This document shows, piece after piece, positions 1 to 8,205 of a stretch of 64,000 nucleotides of DNA. The notes below the pieces were generated by a model that did not search any database, was not told where the DNA came from, and saw only the letters and a list, made by a program, of their open reading frames with translations. Within the stretch, counting starts at the first letter, position 1; every line of letters begins with the position of its first letter. Source of the DNA: Microbacterium hominis NBRC 15708 (lineage in GTDB: Bacteria; Actinomycetota; Actinomycetes; Actinomycetales; Microbacteriaceae); NCBI RefSeq assembly GCF_001592125.1, contig NZ_BCWI01000015.1, positions 21,356-85,355 on the forward strand, written 5' to 3'. Position numbers and translations under genes: made by a program.

Positions 1-2318
1 GCACTCAGTTCCGTGAGGCGCCCTGGGTTCTCAGCGAGAAGTCGCTTGACGTCGTCGGGTACCGCGTACTCCAACTTTGGATTCAAGGACTCGAAGGCGG
101 CGACGACGAGATCGAGCTGACCCGCCGCGACGGCGGGTCCTTCAGTATCGATGAACTCGAAGACCCCGTCCCACTGCGCTGCGACGCGACCGATGAGCGT
201 CGCTGGGAGCCGTCCACGCTGCAAATAGCTGCGGATGAAGCCGACGGCGGCGGGGTCAGCAACGGCGAGAGCGGCGATGTTCTTGACCAATCGGCCGTCT
301 TCCCGCGCTAGCAGCTGGTCGTAGATCGCGATGTTGAACAGCCCGATCGATTCGAACGCGCGCGGGCCGCCGAGTTCGAGCACCGCGTCGACGTCCTTCT
401 CGTCGAGTGGGTAGTCATGATCCGGGGTATCTGCTTGCAGGTGTTGGATCACGTAGGTCATCGCGGCTGCAGAGGCAATCACCCCGTAGAACTCGGACGC
501 GTATAGCGCGAAGTTCCTGTCGATTAGTCCCTCGGCCAGGAGGTCATGCAGCAGAGGGTCAACGGCGCCGCGGATGAGCTCGGAGGAAGGGTCATCCGTT
601 TGACGCGCCAGCAGTTGTTGGAAGTCGGCGGTGCGGTACCACTGCAGCTCGGCTCGCGCATCTTCCGACGCCGCCGCCGTATCGGCTACGACCTGGTCAC
701 TCCAACGCGCCGGGACAGCCACGCCCAGATCCGCGGCGAGATTGTCAGCAGTGAGCTCGAAGAGGACCTCTCCATTCACGACGACTTGCAAGGCGTGGCC
801 CGAATCGATTGCCGCGGCCCAGAATCCCGCAGTGCTCAGCGTGGCGGGTGCCCAATCGGCTCCACCGATTCGATAGGTCGCGGTGTGCCCACGCCTGTTG
901 ACCCGTGGAAGCCAGCGTTCAACCAGATCCTGGAGCGCGGAGCCGAGTTGCTCCGCGCGCACATCGGTCGCTGCTGTGTGCGCACTCTGCTCACGCAGCG
1001 TGGCGAGCGTCGCCGACGCAGCATCCATCCCGCTCGCGATGACCTCTCGCGAGCGTCGGTACAACACGTCCAGTTCACTTGATCCGACCCGGATCAGCTC
1101 GAACTGCTTCATGTGGGTGTTCTTGTAGGCAACGAGCGCGAAGAGCCCGCTTGAGGTGAGCCCGCCGAGCTTTCCGCCCGCCAGCACACGAGCGTGGAAG
1201 ACCCGGAACTCGTTCAGGATGTTGCGCAGAAGCCGCATGTCCGTCACGTGCTTCGCCACCACGCGGACCGCCTCGAAGGAGATCGTCGAGTCAACCTCGG
1301 CGGCCAGATCGAACAGGAGGTCGGCCGACGAGCGGTGGGTGATGAACGGCACGATCGGGACTACGAGCTCGAAGAACTTGGTTCGCTGCGTCGCTGCATC
1401 CGACAGTCCCCGGTCGGCCTGCCACACGCCCGGTGCTGCGTCCGGGCCATCCGGCGGGTCGCGTGGCACCTCTATGTCTTCGAAGATGCTGTCCCGGACA
1501 GCGTAAACGAAGTGGACCGGGCGCTTTCGAAGTTGTCGCGACGTGTTGAGCACGGTGTTCAGCTCACGCAGAGAGGCGTAGATCGTCGGGTCCTCGAACC
1601 GGTCCAGGTCCTCGATGATCACGATGTCCCGACGAGTCTTTTCAAAGAAGTAGACGATCTCGTCGAGATACTCATCGAAGTAGCTGCCACCGTCGGACTC
1701 CGCGGTCAGACTCACCGACGTCGCTGAGGTTCCCAGTTTGTCAATTCGGATCCGGTTGTGCAGGAGCGCCATGATCACGTACGCGATCACGCCGGCGATC
1801 AACGCTGCAGAAAGCAGTAATGGGACTCGCATGCCCTCGTTAGCGGGGGCGAGTTGGAACGGTGCTCCCCAACCCGTCATCCACAAGGTGAGCACGACGA
1901 GGACAGCGACCAGCGCGGATGCAAGCAGCGTCCGCCCCACTGGCAGCCTGCTGATCCTCTTGAACCTCGATCCCGGGACGCGGCTGGGGCGCTCACGATA
2001 GAGCAGCTGCTTGACGATCTCCTTCTGGATGTAGTTGTTGAGGTTGTCACCGCTCTCAACTCCGACGTCGCTGAGCGACGAGAGTGATATCTCAACCACG
2101 CGCTTGCCGAGCTGGTCCCGCACGCCCGCGAGCACGCTACTCTTCCCACTGCCGTAGCCGCCGGTCAATGCGATATTCCACACCCGCGCGCGTCGTCCGT
2201 CGTCGGTGAGCAGGTCGACGAGCTCGTCGCGATAAGTGCCGTGCTGGTCGCTCACGAACCGTGGAACGAGCGACTCGAGCTGCAGTGGACTGGTCACCGT
2301 CTCGCTGACATCAGTCAC
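1..2318 (-). CDS. YobI-like membrane P-loop ATPase, 3' end beyond window
   Basis: Reading the minus strand from a GTG at 2318 (AGGGGG four bases upstream) gives an uninterrupted frame of 772 codons running off the left edge, so the C-terminus is missing. A Walker A motif GGYGSGKSS lies at residues 53-61, followed by VVEISLSSLSD and IQKEIVKQLLYRE segments as in YobI-type ATPases. Two transmembrane helices follow (about 130-148 and 165-186), then a Walker B/KAP-like DIVIIEDLDRFED near 231-243. This is the KAP/YobI layout of a P-loop ATPase anchored by a hairpin inserted in the NTPase. Function is unknown; families of this kind are often seen in accessory or defence loci (inference). A- and T-ending codons are much more common than in dnaB next door, suggesting transfer. 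The rest of the locus lies outside the window. Confidence 0.8.
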   Translation of the reverse strand, partial: MTDVSETVTSPLQLESLVPRFVSDQHGTYRDELVDLLTDDGRRARVWNIALTGGYGSGKSSVLAGVRDQLGKRVVEISLSSLSDVGVESGDNLNNYIQKEIVKQLLYRERPSRVPGSRFKRISRLPVGRTLLASALVAVLVVLTLWMTGWGAPFQLAPANEGMRVPLLLSAALIAGVIAYVIMALLHNRIRIDKLGTSATSVSLTAESDGGSYFDEYLDEIVYFFEKTRRDIVIIEDLDRFEDPTIYASLRELNTVLNTSRQLRKRPVHFVYAVRDSIFEDIEVPRDPPDGPDAAPGVWQADRGLSDAATQRTKFFELVVPIVPFITHRSSADLLFDLAAEVDSTISFEAVRVVAKHVTDMRLLRNILNEFRVFHARVLAGGKLGGLTSSGLFALVAYKNTHMKQFELIRVGSSELDVLYRRSREVIASGMDAASATLATLREQSAHTAATDVRAEQLGSALQDLVERWLPRVNRRGHTATYRIGGADWAPATLSTAGFWAAAIDSGHALQVVVNGEVLFELTADNLAADLGVAVPARWSDQVVADTAAASEDARAELQWYRTADFQQLLARQTDDPSSELIRGAVDPLLHDLLAEGLIDRNFALYASEFYGVIASAAAMTYVIQHLQADTPDHDYPLDEKDVDAVLELGGPRAFESIGLFNIAIYDQLLAREDGRLVKNIAALAVADPAAVGFIRSYLQRGRLPATLIGRVAAQWDGVFEFIDTEGPAVAAGQLDLVVAAFESLNPKLEYAVPDDVKRLLAENPGRLTELS

Positions 2319-2346
2319 ACCGAACCCCCTAATCGTCTACAGCAAA

Positions 2347-2371
2347 TGGCAGGGATGCCAAGTGCCTGCCA
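2347..2371 (-). terminator. Weak hairpin downstream of dnaB
   Basis: TGGCAGG and CCTGCCA form a 7-bp perfect stem with an 11-base loop, and on the minus strand TTTG follows it. It lies between the dnaB stop and the YobI-like start, so it could end dnaB transcription before the foreign gene. The T tract is short, so efficiency is doubtful. Confidence 0.35.
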
Positions 2372-2411
2372 ACTACCCGTGGAATATGTCATTTCGGCGT
2401 GGAACCTACAT

Positions 2412-3794
2412 CTACCCGAAGTCCCCCGGGGCCATGTCCGTGAAGCGCGAGAAGTGGCCCTGGAAGGCGACGGTGATCGTGTCGGTGGGGCCGTTACGGT
2501 GCTTGGCGACGATCAGGTCGGCCTCGCCGGCGCGGGGGCTGTCCTTCTCGTAGGCGGCCTCGCGGTGCAGCAGCACGACCATGTCGGCATCCTGCTCGAT
2601 CGAGCCCGACTCACGCAGGTCGCTCAGGGCGGGCTTCTTGTCGGCGCGCTGCTCGGGACCACGGTTCAGCTGCGACAGCGCGATCACCGGCACCTGAAGC
2701 TCCTTGGCGAGGAGCTTCAGCGCACGCGAGAACTCCGAGACCTCCTGCTGACGGCTCTCGACGCGCTTGCCCGACGTCATCAGCTGTAGGTAGTCGATGA
2801 CCACCATCTTCAGACCCACGCGCTGCTTGAGCTTGCGGCACTTCGCGCGGATCTCGACCAGCGTCATGTTGGGGCTGTCGTCGATGTACAGCGGCGCGTC
2901 GTTGATGCGACCGCGGGTGGCTGCGATCGTCGTCCAGTCGCGGGAGTCGAGCGTGCCCTTGCGCATGCTCTGCAGCGGAATCGCACCCTCGGCGCTCATC
3001 AGACGCATGGCGATCTCACTGCGACCCATTTCGAGCGAGAAGACGATCGTCGGCTGCTGCGCCTTGATCGCCGCCGCGCGGGCGAAGTCCAGCGCCAGCG
3101 TCGACTTACCCATGGCCGGACGCGCCGCGATGATGATCATCTGACCCGGATGCAGACCGTTGGTCAGCTGGTCCAGCCCGGCGAATCCGGTGGGGATGCC
3201 GGTCATCTGACCGTCGCGCCCGCGCGCGGCCTCGATCTCCTCGACGGCCGCGTTGACGGCGACCTCGAGCGGGACGTAGTCCTCGGCCTGCTCGGCACCG
3301 GTGACCGAGTAGATCTCCGCCTGCGCGTTGTTGACCAGGTCGAGCGCATCGCCCTGGCCGTTGTAGCCCATCTGCACGATGCGCGTGCCGGCCTCGACGA
3401 GCCGTCGCAGCAGCGCGCGCTCGCGCACGATCGACGCGTAGTACGCGGCGTTGGCCGCGGTCGGCACGATCGAGGTCAGCGAGTGCAGGTAGTCTGCGCC
3501 GCCGGAGCGCTGCAGGTCACCCGTCTTGATGAGTTCGTCGGTGACGGCGACCACATCGGTGGGCTCGCCGTGCGAGTAGAGCGAGAGGATCGCCTCGAAG
3601 ATCAGCTCGTGCTTCGGCACGTAGAAGTCGGTGCCGCGCAGCGCCTCGATCACGTCGGCGACGGCGTCGCTCGACAGCAGCATCCCGCCGAGGGTGCTCT
3701 GCTCGGCGAGGAGGTCGTGCGGCGGCGTACGCTCGGGTCCGCGGCTCTCGAGGGGTCCACCGAAACGATCCTCGGAGATGTCCGCGATCGACAT
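2412..3794 (-). CDS. dnaB: Replicative DNA helicase DnaB
   Basis: Hexameric 5'-3' helicase that unwinds the fork and recruits primase. The 460-residue protein has the N-terminal DnaB domain (LLAEQSTLGGMLL near 30) and the RecA-like C-terminal domain with Walker A RPAMGKST at about 225-232, Walker B VVIDYLQLM and the HRNGPTDTI C-terminal motif. No intein interrupts the Walker A region, unlike several actinobacterial dnaB genes. The start was placed at the ATG at 3794, preceded by AAGGGGA; a further in-frame upstream codon has no ribosome site. It lies downstream of the rpsF-ssb-rpsR-rplI operon as in other actinobacteria, but two surface-protein genes now separate them. Its candidate loader partner, dciA, is at 49906. 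Confidence 0.97.
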   Translation of the reverse strand: MSIADISEDRFGGPLESRGPERTPPHDLLAEQSTLGGMLLSSDAVADVIEALRGTDFYVPKHELIFEAILSLYSHGEPTDVVAVTDELIKTGDLQRSGGADYLHSLTSIVPTAANAAYYASIVRERALLRRLVEAGTRIVQMGYNGQGDALDLVNNAQAEIYSVTGAEQAEDYVPLEVAVNAAVEEIEAARGRDGQMTGIPTGFAGLDQLTNGLHPGQMIIIAARPAMGKSTLALDFARAAAIKAQQPTIVFSLEMGRSEIAMRLMSAEGAIPLQSMRKGTLDSRDWTTIAATRGRINDAPLYIDDSPNMTLVEIRAKCRKLKQRVGLKMVVIDYLQLMTSGKRVESRQQEVSEFSRALKLLAKELQVPVIALSQLNRGPEQRADKKPALSDLRESGSIEQDADMVVLLHREAAYEKDSPRAGEADLIVAKHRNGPTDTITVAFQGHFSRFTDMAPGDFG

Positions 3795-3881
3795 GCAGTC
3801 CCCTTCACACGCTCGATGACCGGTCCCGCCGCGAGACCACACGCCACGTTAGGGACGGGGTCCGACAGTCGCAAACAGGCC

Positions 3882-4023
3882 TGTGGATAACTCTGTGGAT
3901 GATCTGCGTGAAACGCCGGACACCCTGTGCACAGTGCCTGTGGAAACACGCCGTGGCATCCAAAGATTCTTCGCGGAAAATGCAACCTGACCTGGTATTC
4001 ACTGATTCACACCCTGTGGATTC
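3882..4023. promoter_or_regulatory. DnaA-box cluster in the dnaB upstream region
   Basis: This lies in the 480-base gap 3795-4274 between divergent dnaB and the surface-protein gene. It has a perfect DnaA box, TGTGGATAA at 3882-3890, and weaker ones at 3894-3902 (TGTGGATGA), 3939-3947 (TGTGGAAAC) and 4015-4023 (TGTGGATTC), plus TGTGCACAG near 3926. The same variants recur in the true oriC of this window. The cluster could let DnaA regulate dnaB or titrate DnaA. The rest of the gap includes an AT-rich stretch near 4187-4200 that may hold the promoter of the rightward gene; no gene is seen in it. Confidence 0.5.
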
Positions 4024-4274
4024 ACAATGTGGTTGAAGTGCCGGTTGAAGGTTCGGCCTGTGCGTGAGGGTTGGGGACAACCATGGGGATGAATGCGTCG
4101 TTGTCAAGTCGAGGGGTCGGCTCGCGCGCGTCGGTCGGGCGTGTCCCGCGCGAAGACGCCGCGCGTCCGAGGGGTCTAGACACAAGTGATATATCGGCGT
4201 ATCTTCACGTATCCAGGCACTCCATGGGCGTCGGCTCGCGCCGGCATCCCGACACATCGTCGTGGGAGGTGAAC

Positions 4275-5228
4275 ATGGTGACGATCGCAGTCCCCCCGCT
4301 GCGCCGCGGACGTTCGACCACAGAGTCGACACGGCGATGGGCGATGCTGGGCGCCGTCGGTGTCGGCGCCGCGTTCGCCTGGTTCGCCCTCACCCTGTTC
4401 TCCGGTCCGTCGGCCCATGCCGCCGATGACACCGACAATCCTCTCGGCTCCCTCGTCGGCGGCGTCTCCAGCACGCTGTCGACGGTCACGACCCCCGTGC
4501 TCGACCCGGTCGCAGAGATCCTCTCTCCCGTCGCCGAGACCGTCGCTCCCGTGGTCGAGACCGTGGCACCTCCGGTCGGCGATATCGTCACCTCCGTGGC
4601 TCCGGCGCTCGAGCCCCTCACGCCCGTCGGCGAGGTCGTCGCCCCGATCGGCTCGACGGTCGGCGAGATCGTGAGCCCCCTCGCACCTGTCCTCGCACCC
4701 GTGACCGGCGCGGTCGCGCCCCTCGTGGATGCCGCGGCCCCCGTGACCGACGCGGTGACATCGCTCCCCGTCGTCGGAAGCCTCGTGACCCCCCTCACGA
4801 GCGCGGTCCCCCCTGCCGGGGGCGCGGCATCCCCCACCGACCCGTCCGCGGGCTCGCCGGCCTCCACCGAGGCCGCGCTCGCGGTGCTCACGGCGGCCTG
4901 GGATCAGGCGACGGCCGGGCTCGGAGCCACGCTGAACACCGTGCTCGTCTCGCTCGAGACGGCGGTGACCTCGTTCGTTCCCGGTGCCGCCGTGCTGACC
5001 CCGGCATCCGTGCTGCCCGCATCGCCGACGGGGGGATGGGCCCCGCCCGGGTCCGCCCTCGAGGCGACCTCGTTCTTCTCCAGCGCGGCTGGATTCTCCT
5101 TCGGCGCGAGCGCCGTGCTCGCCTTCGGTCTGTTCGCAGCGCACCGTGCCTGGATGCTGCGACGCGCACCGGGCGACGAGTACGCCCTGCCCGCGCCGGT
5201 GTTCGACACCGACGTCTCCCCTGACTGA
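4275..5228 (+). CDS. Secreted V/A/P-rich repeat protein with C-terminal membrane segment
   Basis: No family recognised. The 317-residue protein starts at the ATG preceded by GGGAGGTGAAC, which beats an upstream in-frame ATG at 4071 without a ribosome site. It has a signal peptide (basic start with RR, hydrophobic core about 24-43, AHA/A cleavage near 49), then a low-complexity region (about 75-165) of short VAPV, SPV and TPV blocks spaced 7-11 residues, a linker, one transmembrane helix (about 271-290) and a short tail starting HRAWMLRR. The layout suggests an exported protein tethered to the membrane with its repeat region outside. No LPxTG or LAxTG motif precedes the helix. It sits 83 bases upstream of the sortase substrate in the same direction, so the two may act in the same surface layer (inference). 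Confidence 0.75.
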   Translation: MVTIAVPPLRRGRSTTESTRRWAMLGAVGVGAAFAWFALTLFSGPSAHAADDTDNPLGSLVGGVSSTLSTVTTPVLDPVAEILSPVAETVAPVVETVAPPVGDIVTSVAPALEPLTPVGEVVAPIGSTVGEIVSPLAPVLAPVTGAVAPLVDAAAPVTDAVTSLPVVGSLVTPLTSAVPPAGGAASPTDPSAGSPASTEAALAVLTAAWDQATAGLGATLNTVLVSLETAVTSFVPGAAVLTPASVLPASPTGGWAPPGSALEATSFFSSAAGFSFGASAVLAFGLFAAHRAWMLRRAPGDEYALPAPVFDTDVSPD

Positions 5229-5311
5229 CGGGAGTTCGGCCGCCTTCTGAGCGGCACGATCCCGCGCGCTCTCGCGCGCACCCCCGTCAACACTTTCAGG
5301 AGAGAGACATC

Positions 5312-6613
5312 ATGAACACCACCATCAAGCGCGCCCTGTGGGGCACGCTCCTGGCCGGAGGCATCACGCTCTTCGGCGCGACGGTCGCACAGGCGGCCGC
5401 GACCACGGGCGACGACGGTCTGCTGTCGGGAACCCAGGGGCTCATCTCCGTGGCGGTGCCCGTCACGGTCGCCGGCAACGGCATCTCGGTGCTGGGCGAC
5501 GCCACGAGCACCGAGGCGCAGACCTCGGCACCGTCGGTGTCGATCGGCGGCGGAGACGCCTCCACGGGCGGCTCCGACGGCGTCGGCTCCGGCACACAGG
5601 CCGTCATCGATGTCGTCGTGCCGGTGACACTCGGCGGCAACGCCGTCTCGGTGCTCGGCGACGCCGACAGCACGGATGCCGCGACCTCCCCGGCCGCGGA
5701 ACCCGCCGCGCCGGCCTCCGCACCGGCCGAGGCACCCGCTGCCACCACCAGCGGCTCGGACAGCGTCGTGGGCGGCACCCAGGGCGTCGTGGACGTCGCG
5801 GTGCCGGTGACCGTGGGTGGCAACGCCATCTCGGTGCTCGGCGACGCCGACAGCACGGGTGCGGCCACCACCGCCCCGGCCGGCGCCCCCGCCGGAACGA
5901 GCGACGGCGCGACCACCGACGGCACGGACGGCATCCTCGGCGGCACCCAGGTGCTCGCCCCGATCACCGCACCGGTGACCGCCGGCGGCAACGCCATCTC
6001 CGTGCTCGGCGACGCCGACAGCGCGGATGCCACCACCACCGCCCCGGCCGGAAGCACGGGCGGCGCGACCGGAGGTGCGACCACCAGCGGCACCGACGGC
6101 ATCCTCGGCGGCACCCAGGTGCTCGCACCGATCACCGCACCGGTGACCGCCGGCGGCAACGCCATCTCCGTGCTCGGCGACGCCGCCAGCACGGATGCCA
6201 CCACCACCGCACCGGCGGGAACCGGCGGGACCACCGACGGCTCCACCACGAGCGGCACCGACGGCATCCTCGGCGGCACGCAGCTGGGCCTGCCGATCAC
6301 GGCGCCGATCACGCTCGGCGGCAACGCGATCGCCGTGGTCGGTGACGCCACCACCATGGCGCCGACCACCGGCCCGACCACGCCCACCACGCCCACGACG
6401 CCCACGACGCCCACGACGCCGACCACGCCGACCACACCCGGCACGTCGACCACGGGCGGCACCGCTGCCACGGGCGTGCTGGCCGCGAGCGGCGCCGTGA
6501 AGACGCTCGCTCAGACCGGCGGCGTCCTCACCCTGCTGCCGCTGCTGGTGGGGCTGGCCGCGCTCGCTCTGGGGGTGATGCTCACCGCACGCCGCCGTGC
6601 ACGCACCGAATGA
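5312..6613 (+). CDS. Chaplin-like six-repeat surface protein with LAQTG sortase signal
   Basis: The 433-residue protein has a signal peptide (hydrophobic core about 8-27, AQA/A cleavage), six repeats of about 30 residues starting near 37, 91, 151, 207, 263 and 319, a Pro-Thr-Thr spacer (about 352-375) and a C-terminal sorting signal: LAQTG at 399-403, a hydrophobic stretch and TARRRARTE. Each repeat reads roughly GGTQ, then VPVTVGGN, then ISVLGDADST, which resembles the chaplin domain (V-PV-V-GN-V-V-G) but lacks its two cysteines. LAxTG is the signal of class E sortases in high-GC actinobacteria, and long streptomycete chaplins combine chaplin domains with it. The product is thus probably a wall-anchored hydrophobic or amyloid-like protein. 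AGGAG precedes the ATG. No sortase gene is in the window. The chaplin link is a pattern match by eye. Confidence 0.8.
   Translation: MNTTIKRALWGTLLAGGITLFGATVAQAAATTGDDGLLSGTQGLISVAVPVTVAGNGISVLGDATSTEAQTSAPSVSIGGGDASTGGSDGVGSGTQAVIDVVVPVTLGGNAVSVLGDADSTDAATSPAAEPAAPASAPAEAPAATTSGSDSVVGGTQGVVDVAVPVTVGGNAISVLGDADSTGAATTAPAGAPAGTSDGATTDGTDGILGGTQVLAPITAPVTAGGNAISVLGDADSADATTTAPAGSTGGATGGATTSGTDGILGGTQVLAPITAPVTAGGNAISVLGDAASTDATTTAPAGTGGTTDGSTTSGTDGILGGTQLGLPITAPITLGGNAIAVVGDATTMAPTTGPTTPTTPTTPTTPTTPTTPTTPGTSTTGGTAATGVLAASGAVKTLAQTGGVLTLLPLLVGLAALALGVMLTARRRARTE
5930..6440 (+). repeat. 168-bp tandem repeats and a TTP-coding microsatellite
   Basis: Inside the surface-protein gene the last three protein repeats start exactly 56 codons apart (5930, 6098, 6266), giving near-identical 168-bp tandem units. 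From about 6373 to 6440 follows a run of 9-base units of the type ACGCCCACG, coding (TTP)n. Both tracts are prone to copy-number change in frame, so length variation between strains is expected. Confidence 0.85.
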
Positions 6614-6622
6614 CCCCCGGCG

Positions 6623-6659
6623 GGAGGAGCCGGCGACCGTGCCTGGCACCGGCTCCTCC
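6623..6659 (+). terminator. Hairpin after the surface-protein gene
   Basis: GGAGGAGCCGG at 6623-6633 pairs perfectly with CCGGCTCCTCC at 6649-6659 across a 15-base loop, ten bases after the stop codon. No T tract follows, which is common in high-GC actinobacteria. Confidence 0.6.
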
Positions 6660-6676
6660 ACCGTCCGGCGGAAACG

Positions 6677-6719
6677 ACGGATGCCGTGACCTCACCTTGG
6701 GGGAGGTCACGGCATCCGT
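6677..6719. terminator. Bidirectional terminator between convergent genes
   Basis: A perfect 17-bp inverted repeat (6677-6693 with 6703-6719, 9-base loop) separates the plus-strand surface-protein gene from the minus-strand rplI operon end. Its symmetry would let it act for both. Confidence 0.7.
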
Positions 6720-6723
6720 GCGG

Positions 6724-6810
6724 CGTTTCGACGCGGCGCTCGCGCGCCTCGCTCAACGACCGGTTCTCGACGCTGCATCGCGGCGCTCGCGCGCCTCGCT
6801 CAACGACCGG
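6724..6810. repeat. Dispersed intergenic repeat, two partial copies
   Basis: Two head-to-tail copies of GCGCTCGCGCGCCTCGCTCA followed by ACGACCGG, the first preceded by CGTTTCGAC. This is a degenerate version of the arm that forms the inverted repeats at 15961, 41640-42080 and 52569. Confidence 0.7.
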
Positions 6811-6824
6811 GAATCCGGCGGGAC

Positions 6825-7277
6825 TTACTTGGCGGCGACCACCTGAAGGGTGATCACAGCGGTGAGGTCGTCGCGCAGACGCACGGTCGCCTCGTGCTCA
6901 CCGACGGCCTTGATGGGCGCGGTGATGTGGATCTTGCGCTTGTCGAGCTCGCCGAGACCGGCAGCCTTGACGGCGTCGGCCACGTCGGCGGTCTTGACCG
7001 ACCCGAAGAGGCGGCCTTCCTTGCCGGCCTTGACCGACAGCTTGACCTTGTTCGACTCGAGGGTGTCCTTGAGCGCGACGGCCTCTTCGTGGTCGTGGAT
7101 CGCACGGGCGTCACGGGCGGCGCGGATGGACGCCACCTGCTTCTCGCCACCGCGGGTCCACGCCACAGCGAAGCCCTGAGGGATGAGGTAGTTGCGGGCG
7201 TACCCGTTCTTGACCTCGATGACGTCGCCGGCGCTTCCGAGCCCGGCAACCTCGTTCGTGAGAATCAGCTTTGCCAT
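6825..7277 (-). CDS. rplI: 50S ribosomal protein L9
   Basis: Binds 23S rRNA domain V at the base of the L1 stalk and links subunits at a distance. At 150 residues it has the usual length: the N-terminal domain [37 protein letters not shown] start (here split by the family's glycines), a long connecting helix and the C-terminal domain. It is last in the rpsF-ssb-rpsR-rplI operon, 12 bases after rpsR, and is followed by the bidirectional terminator at 6677. Confidence 0.97.
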   Translation of the reverse strand: MAKLILTNEVAGLGSAGDVIEVKNGYARNYLIPQGFAVAWTRGGEKQVASIRAARDARAIHDHEEAVALKDTLESNKVKLSVKAGKEGRLFGSVKTADVADAVKAAGLGELDKRKIHITAPIKAVGEHEATVRLRDDLTAVITLQVVAAK

Positions 7278-7289
7278 GATGGGTGCTCC

Positions 7290-7544
7290 TTAGCGGCCAG
7301 CGCCGGCGTAAGGCAGGAGCGCCATTTCGCGCGCGTTCTTGATCGCCTTGGCGATCAGACGCTGCTCCTGCACCGAGACACCGGTGATACGACGGGCGCG
7401 GATCTTGCCGCGCTCCGAGATGAACTTGCGAAGCGTTGCGACGTCCTTGTAGTCGATGACGCCGACGCGGATCGCCTTCGCGGGAGCGGCGTTCTTCGCG
7501 CCCTTCCGCGGCTTACGGCGATCGCCGGTAGCCTTTCCAGCCAT
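7290..7544 (-). CDS. rpsR: 30S ribosomal protein S18
   Basis: Platform protein of the small subunit that binds 16S rRNA as a heterodimer with S6, encoded at the head of the same operon. The 84 residues show the family core [19 protein letters not shown] followed by [14 protein letters not shown]. It is separated from ssb by 149 bases holding a repeat copy and a small hairpin, so a processing or internal promoter site there is possible. No zinc-binding cysteines are present (a Cys-less version). Confidence 0.96.
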   Translation of the reverse strand: MAGKATGDRRKPRKGAKNAAPAKAIRVGVIDYKDVATLRKFISERGKIRARRITGVSVQEQRLIAKAIKNAREMALLPYAGAGR

Positions 7545-7610
7545 TGTTTTCCTTAGGTGTGTGCGGATGCCGAGGCATCCAGAATTCGAGAATCTTGCGA
7601 CGGATCCCGG

Positions 7611-7650
7611 GTTTCGACTCGGCCCTGCGGGCCTCGCTCAACCGTGAGTC
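7611..7650. repeat. Dispersed intergenic repeat, single degenerate copy
   Basis: GTTTCGACTCG, a variable middle, then GCCTCGCTCAACCG in the ssb-rpsR gap; it matches the arm of the palindromic family described at 15961. Just right of it, TGTCGC-TTC-GCGACA (near 7664-7678) forms a small hairpin. Confidence 0.55.
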
Positions 7651-7693
7651 GATCTCGCGTCAGTGTCGCTTCGCGACAGTGACCCGAGCCGAC

Positions 7694-8200
7694 TCAAAAC
7701 GGAGTGTCGTCGCCGTAGGCGCCGGGTGCGCTCCAGGCGTCGGGTGCGGCAGAACCCGGGGTCGCCCACGGCTCCTCCTGCTGCACCTGCTGCTGCGGAC
7801 GCGACTGCTGGCCGCCTCCGTAGTTGCCTCCGCCGGATGCGGCACGCGTGACCTGAGCCGTGGCATACCGCAGCGAGGGGCCGATCTCGTCGACCTCCAG
7901 CTCGATCGCGGTCCGGTTGTTGCCCTCGCGGTCCTGGTAGGAGCGCTGCTTCAACCGACCGGTCGCGATGACACGGGAACCCTTCGTCAGCGAACCGGCG
8001 ACGTGCTCGGCGAACTCGCGCCACACCGACGCGCGGAGGAACAGCGCTTCGCCGTCCTTCCACTCGTTGGCCTGACGGTCGAAGTTGCGAGGAGTCGACG
8101 CGATCGTGAAGTTCGCGACGGGCAGGCCGTTCTGCGTGTACCGCAGCTCGGGGTCTGCCGTGAGGTTTCCCACGACGGTGATGACGGTCTCGCCGGCCAT
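7694..8200 (-). CDS. ssb: Single-stranded DNA-binding protein
   Basis: Coats ssDNA during replication and recruits partners through its C-terminal tip. The 168-residue protein has the OB fold at about 1-110 ([15 protein letters not shown], then WRE-FAEHV), a Gly/Gln/Pro-rich linker and the canonical acidic tip DDTPF. The ATG at 8200 lies 5 bases after the rpsF stop, indicating translational coupling. A much longer open frame continues upstream through rpsF in another frame but has no coding support. Confidence 0.97.
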   Translation of the reverse strand: MAGETVITVVGNLTADPELRYTQNGLPVANFTIASTPRNFDRQANEWKDGEALFLRASVWREFAEHVAGSLTKGSRVIATGRLKQRSYQDREGNNRTAIELEVDEIGPSLRYATAQVTRAASGGGNYGGGQQSRPQQQVQQEEPWATPGSAAPDAWSAPGAYGDDTPF

Positions 8201-8205
8201 CGTCG

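Noticed and set aside
1156..2087. Plus-strand open frames in the left 2.3 kb
   Set aside because: The minus strand has one uninterrupted 772-codon frame with Walker A and B motifs and membrane helices; the plus frames are shadows.
3795..4274. A second origin of replication next to dnaB
   Set aside because: The boxes are few and dnaA, dnaN and gene polarity clearly place oriC at 47114-47524.
4176..5144. Minus-strand open frame of 322 codons opposite the V/A/P-repeat protein
   Set aside because: Arg/Gly/Asp-rich mirror frame caused by high GC; no ribosome site or domain; the plus frame has a signal peptide.
6373..6440. Possible CRISPR-like short repeats
   Set aside because: The 9-base units are in frame and encode a Thr-Thr-Pro wall spacer before a sorting signal; no spacers.
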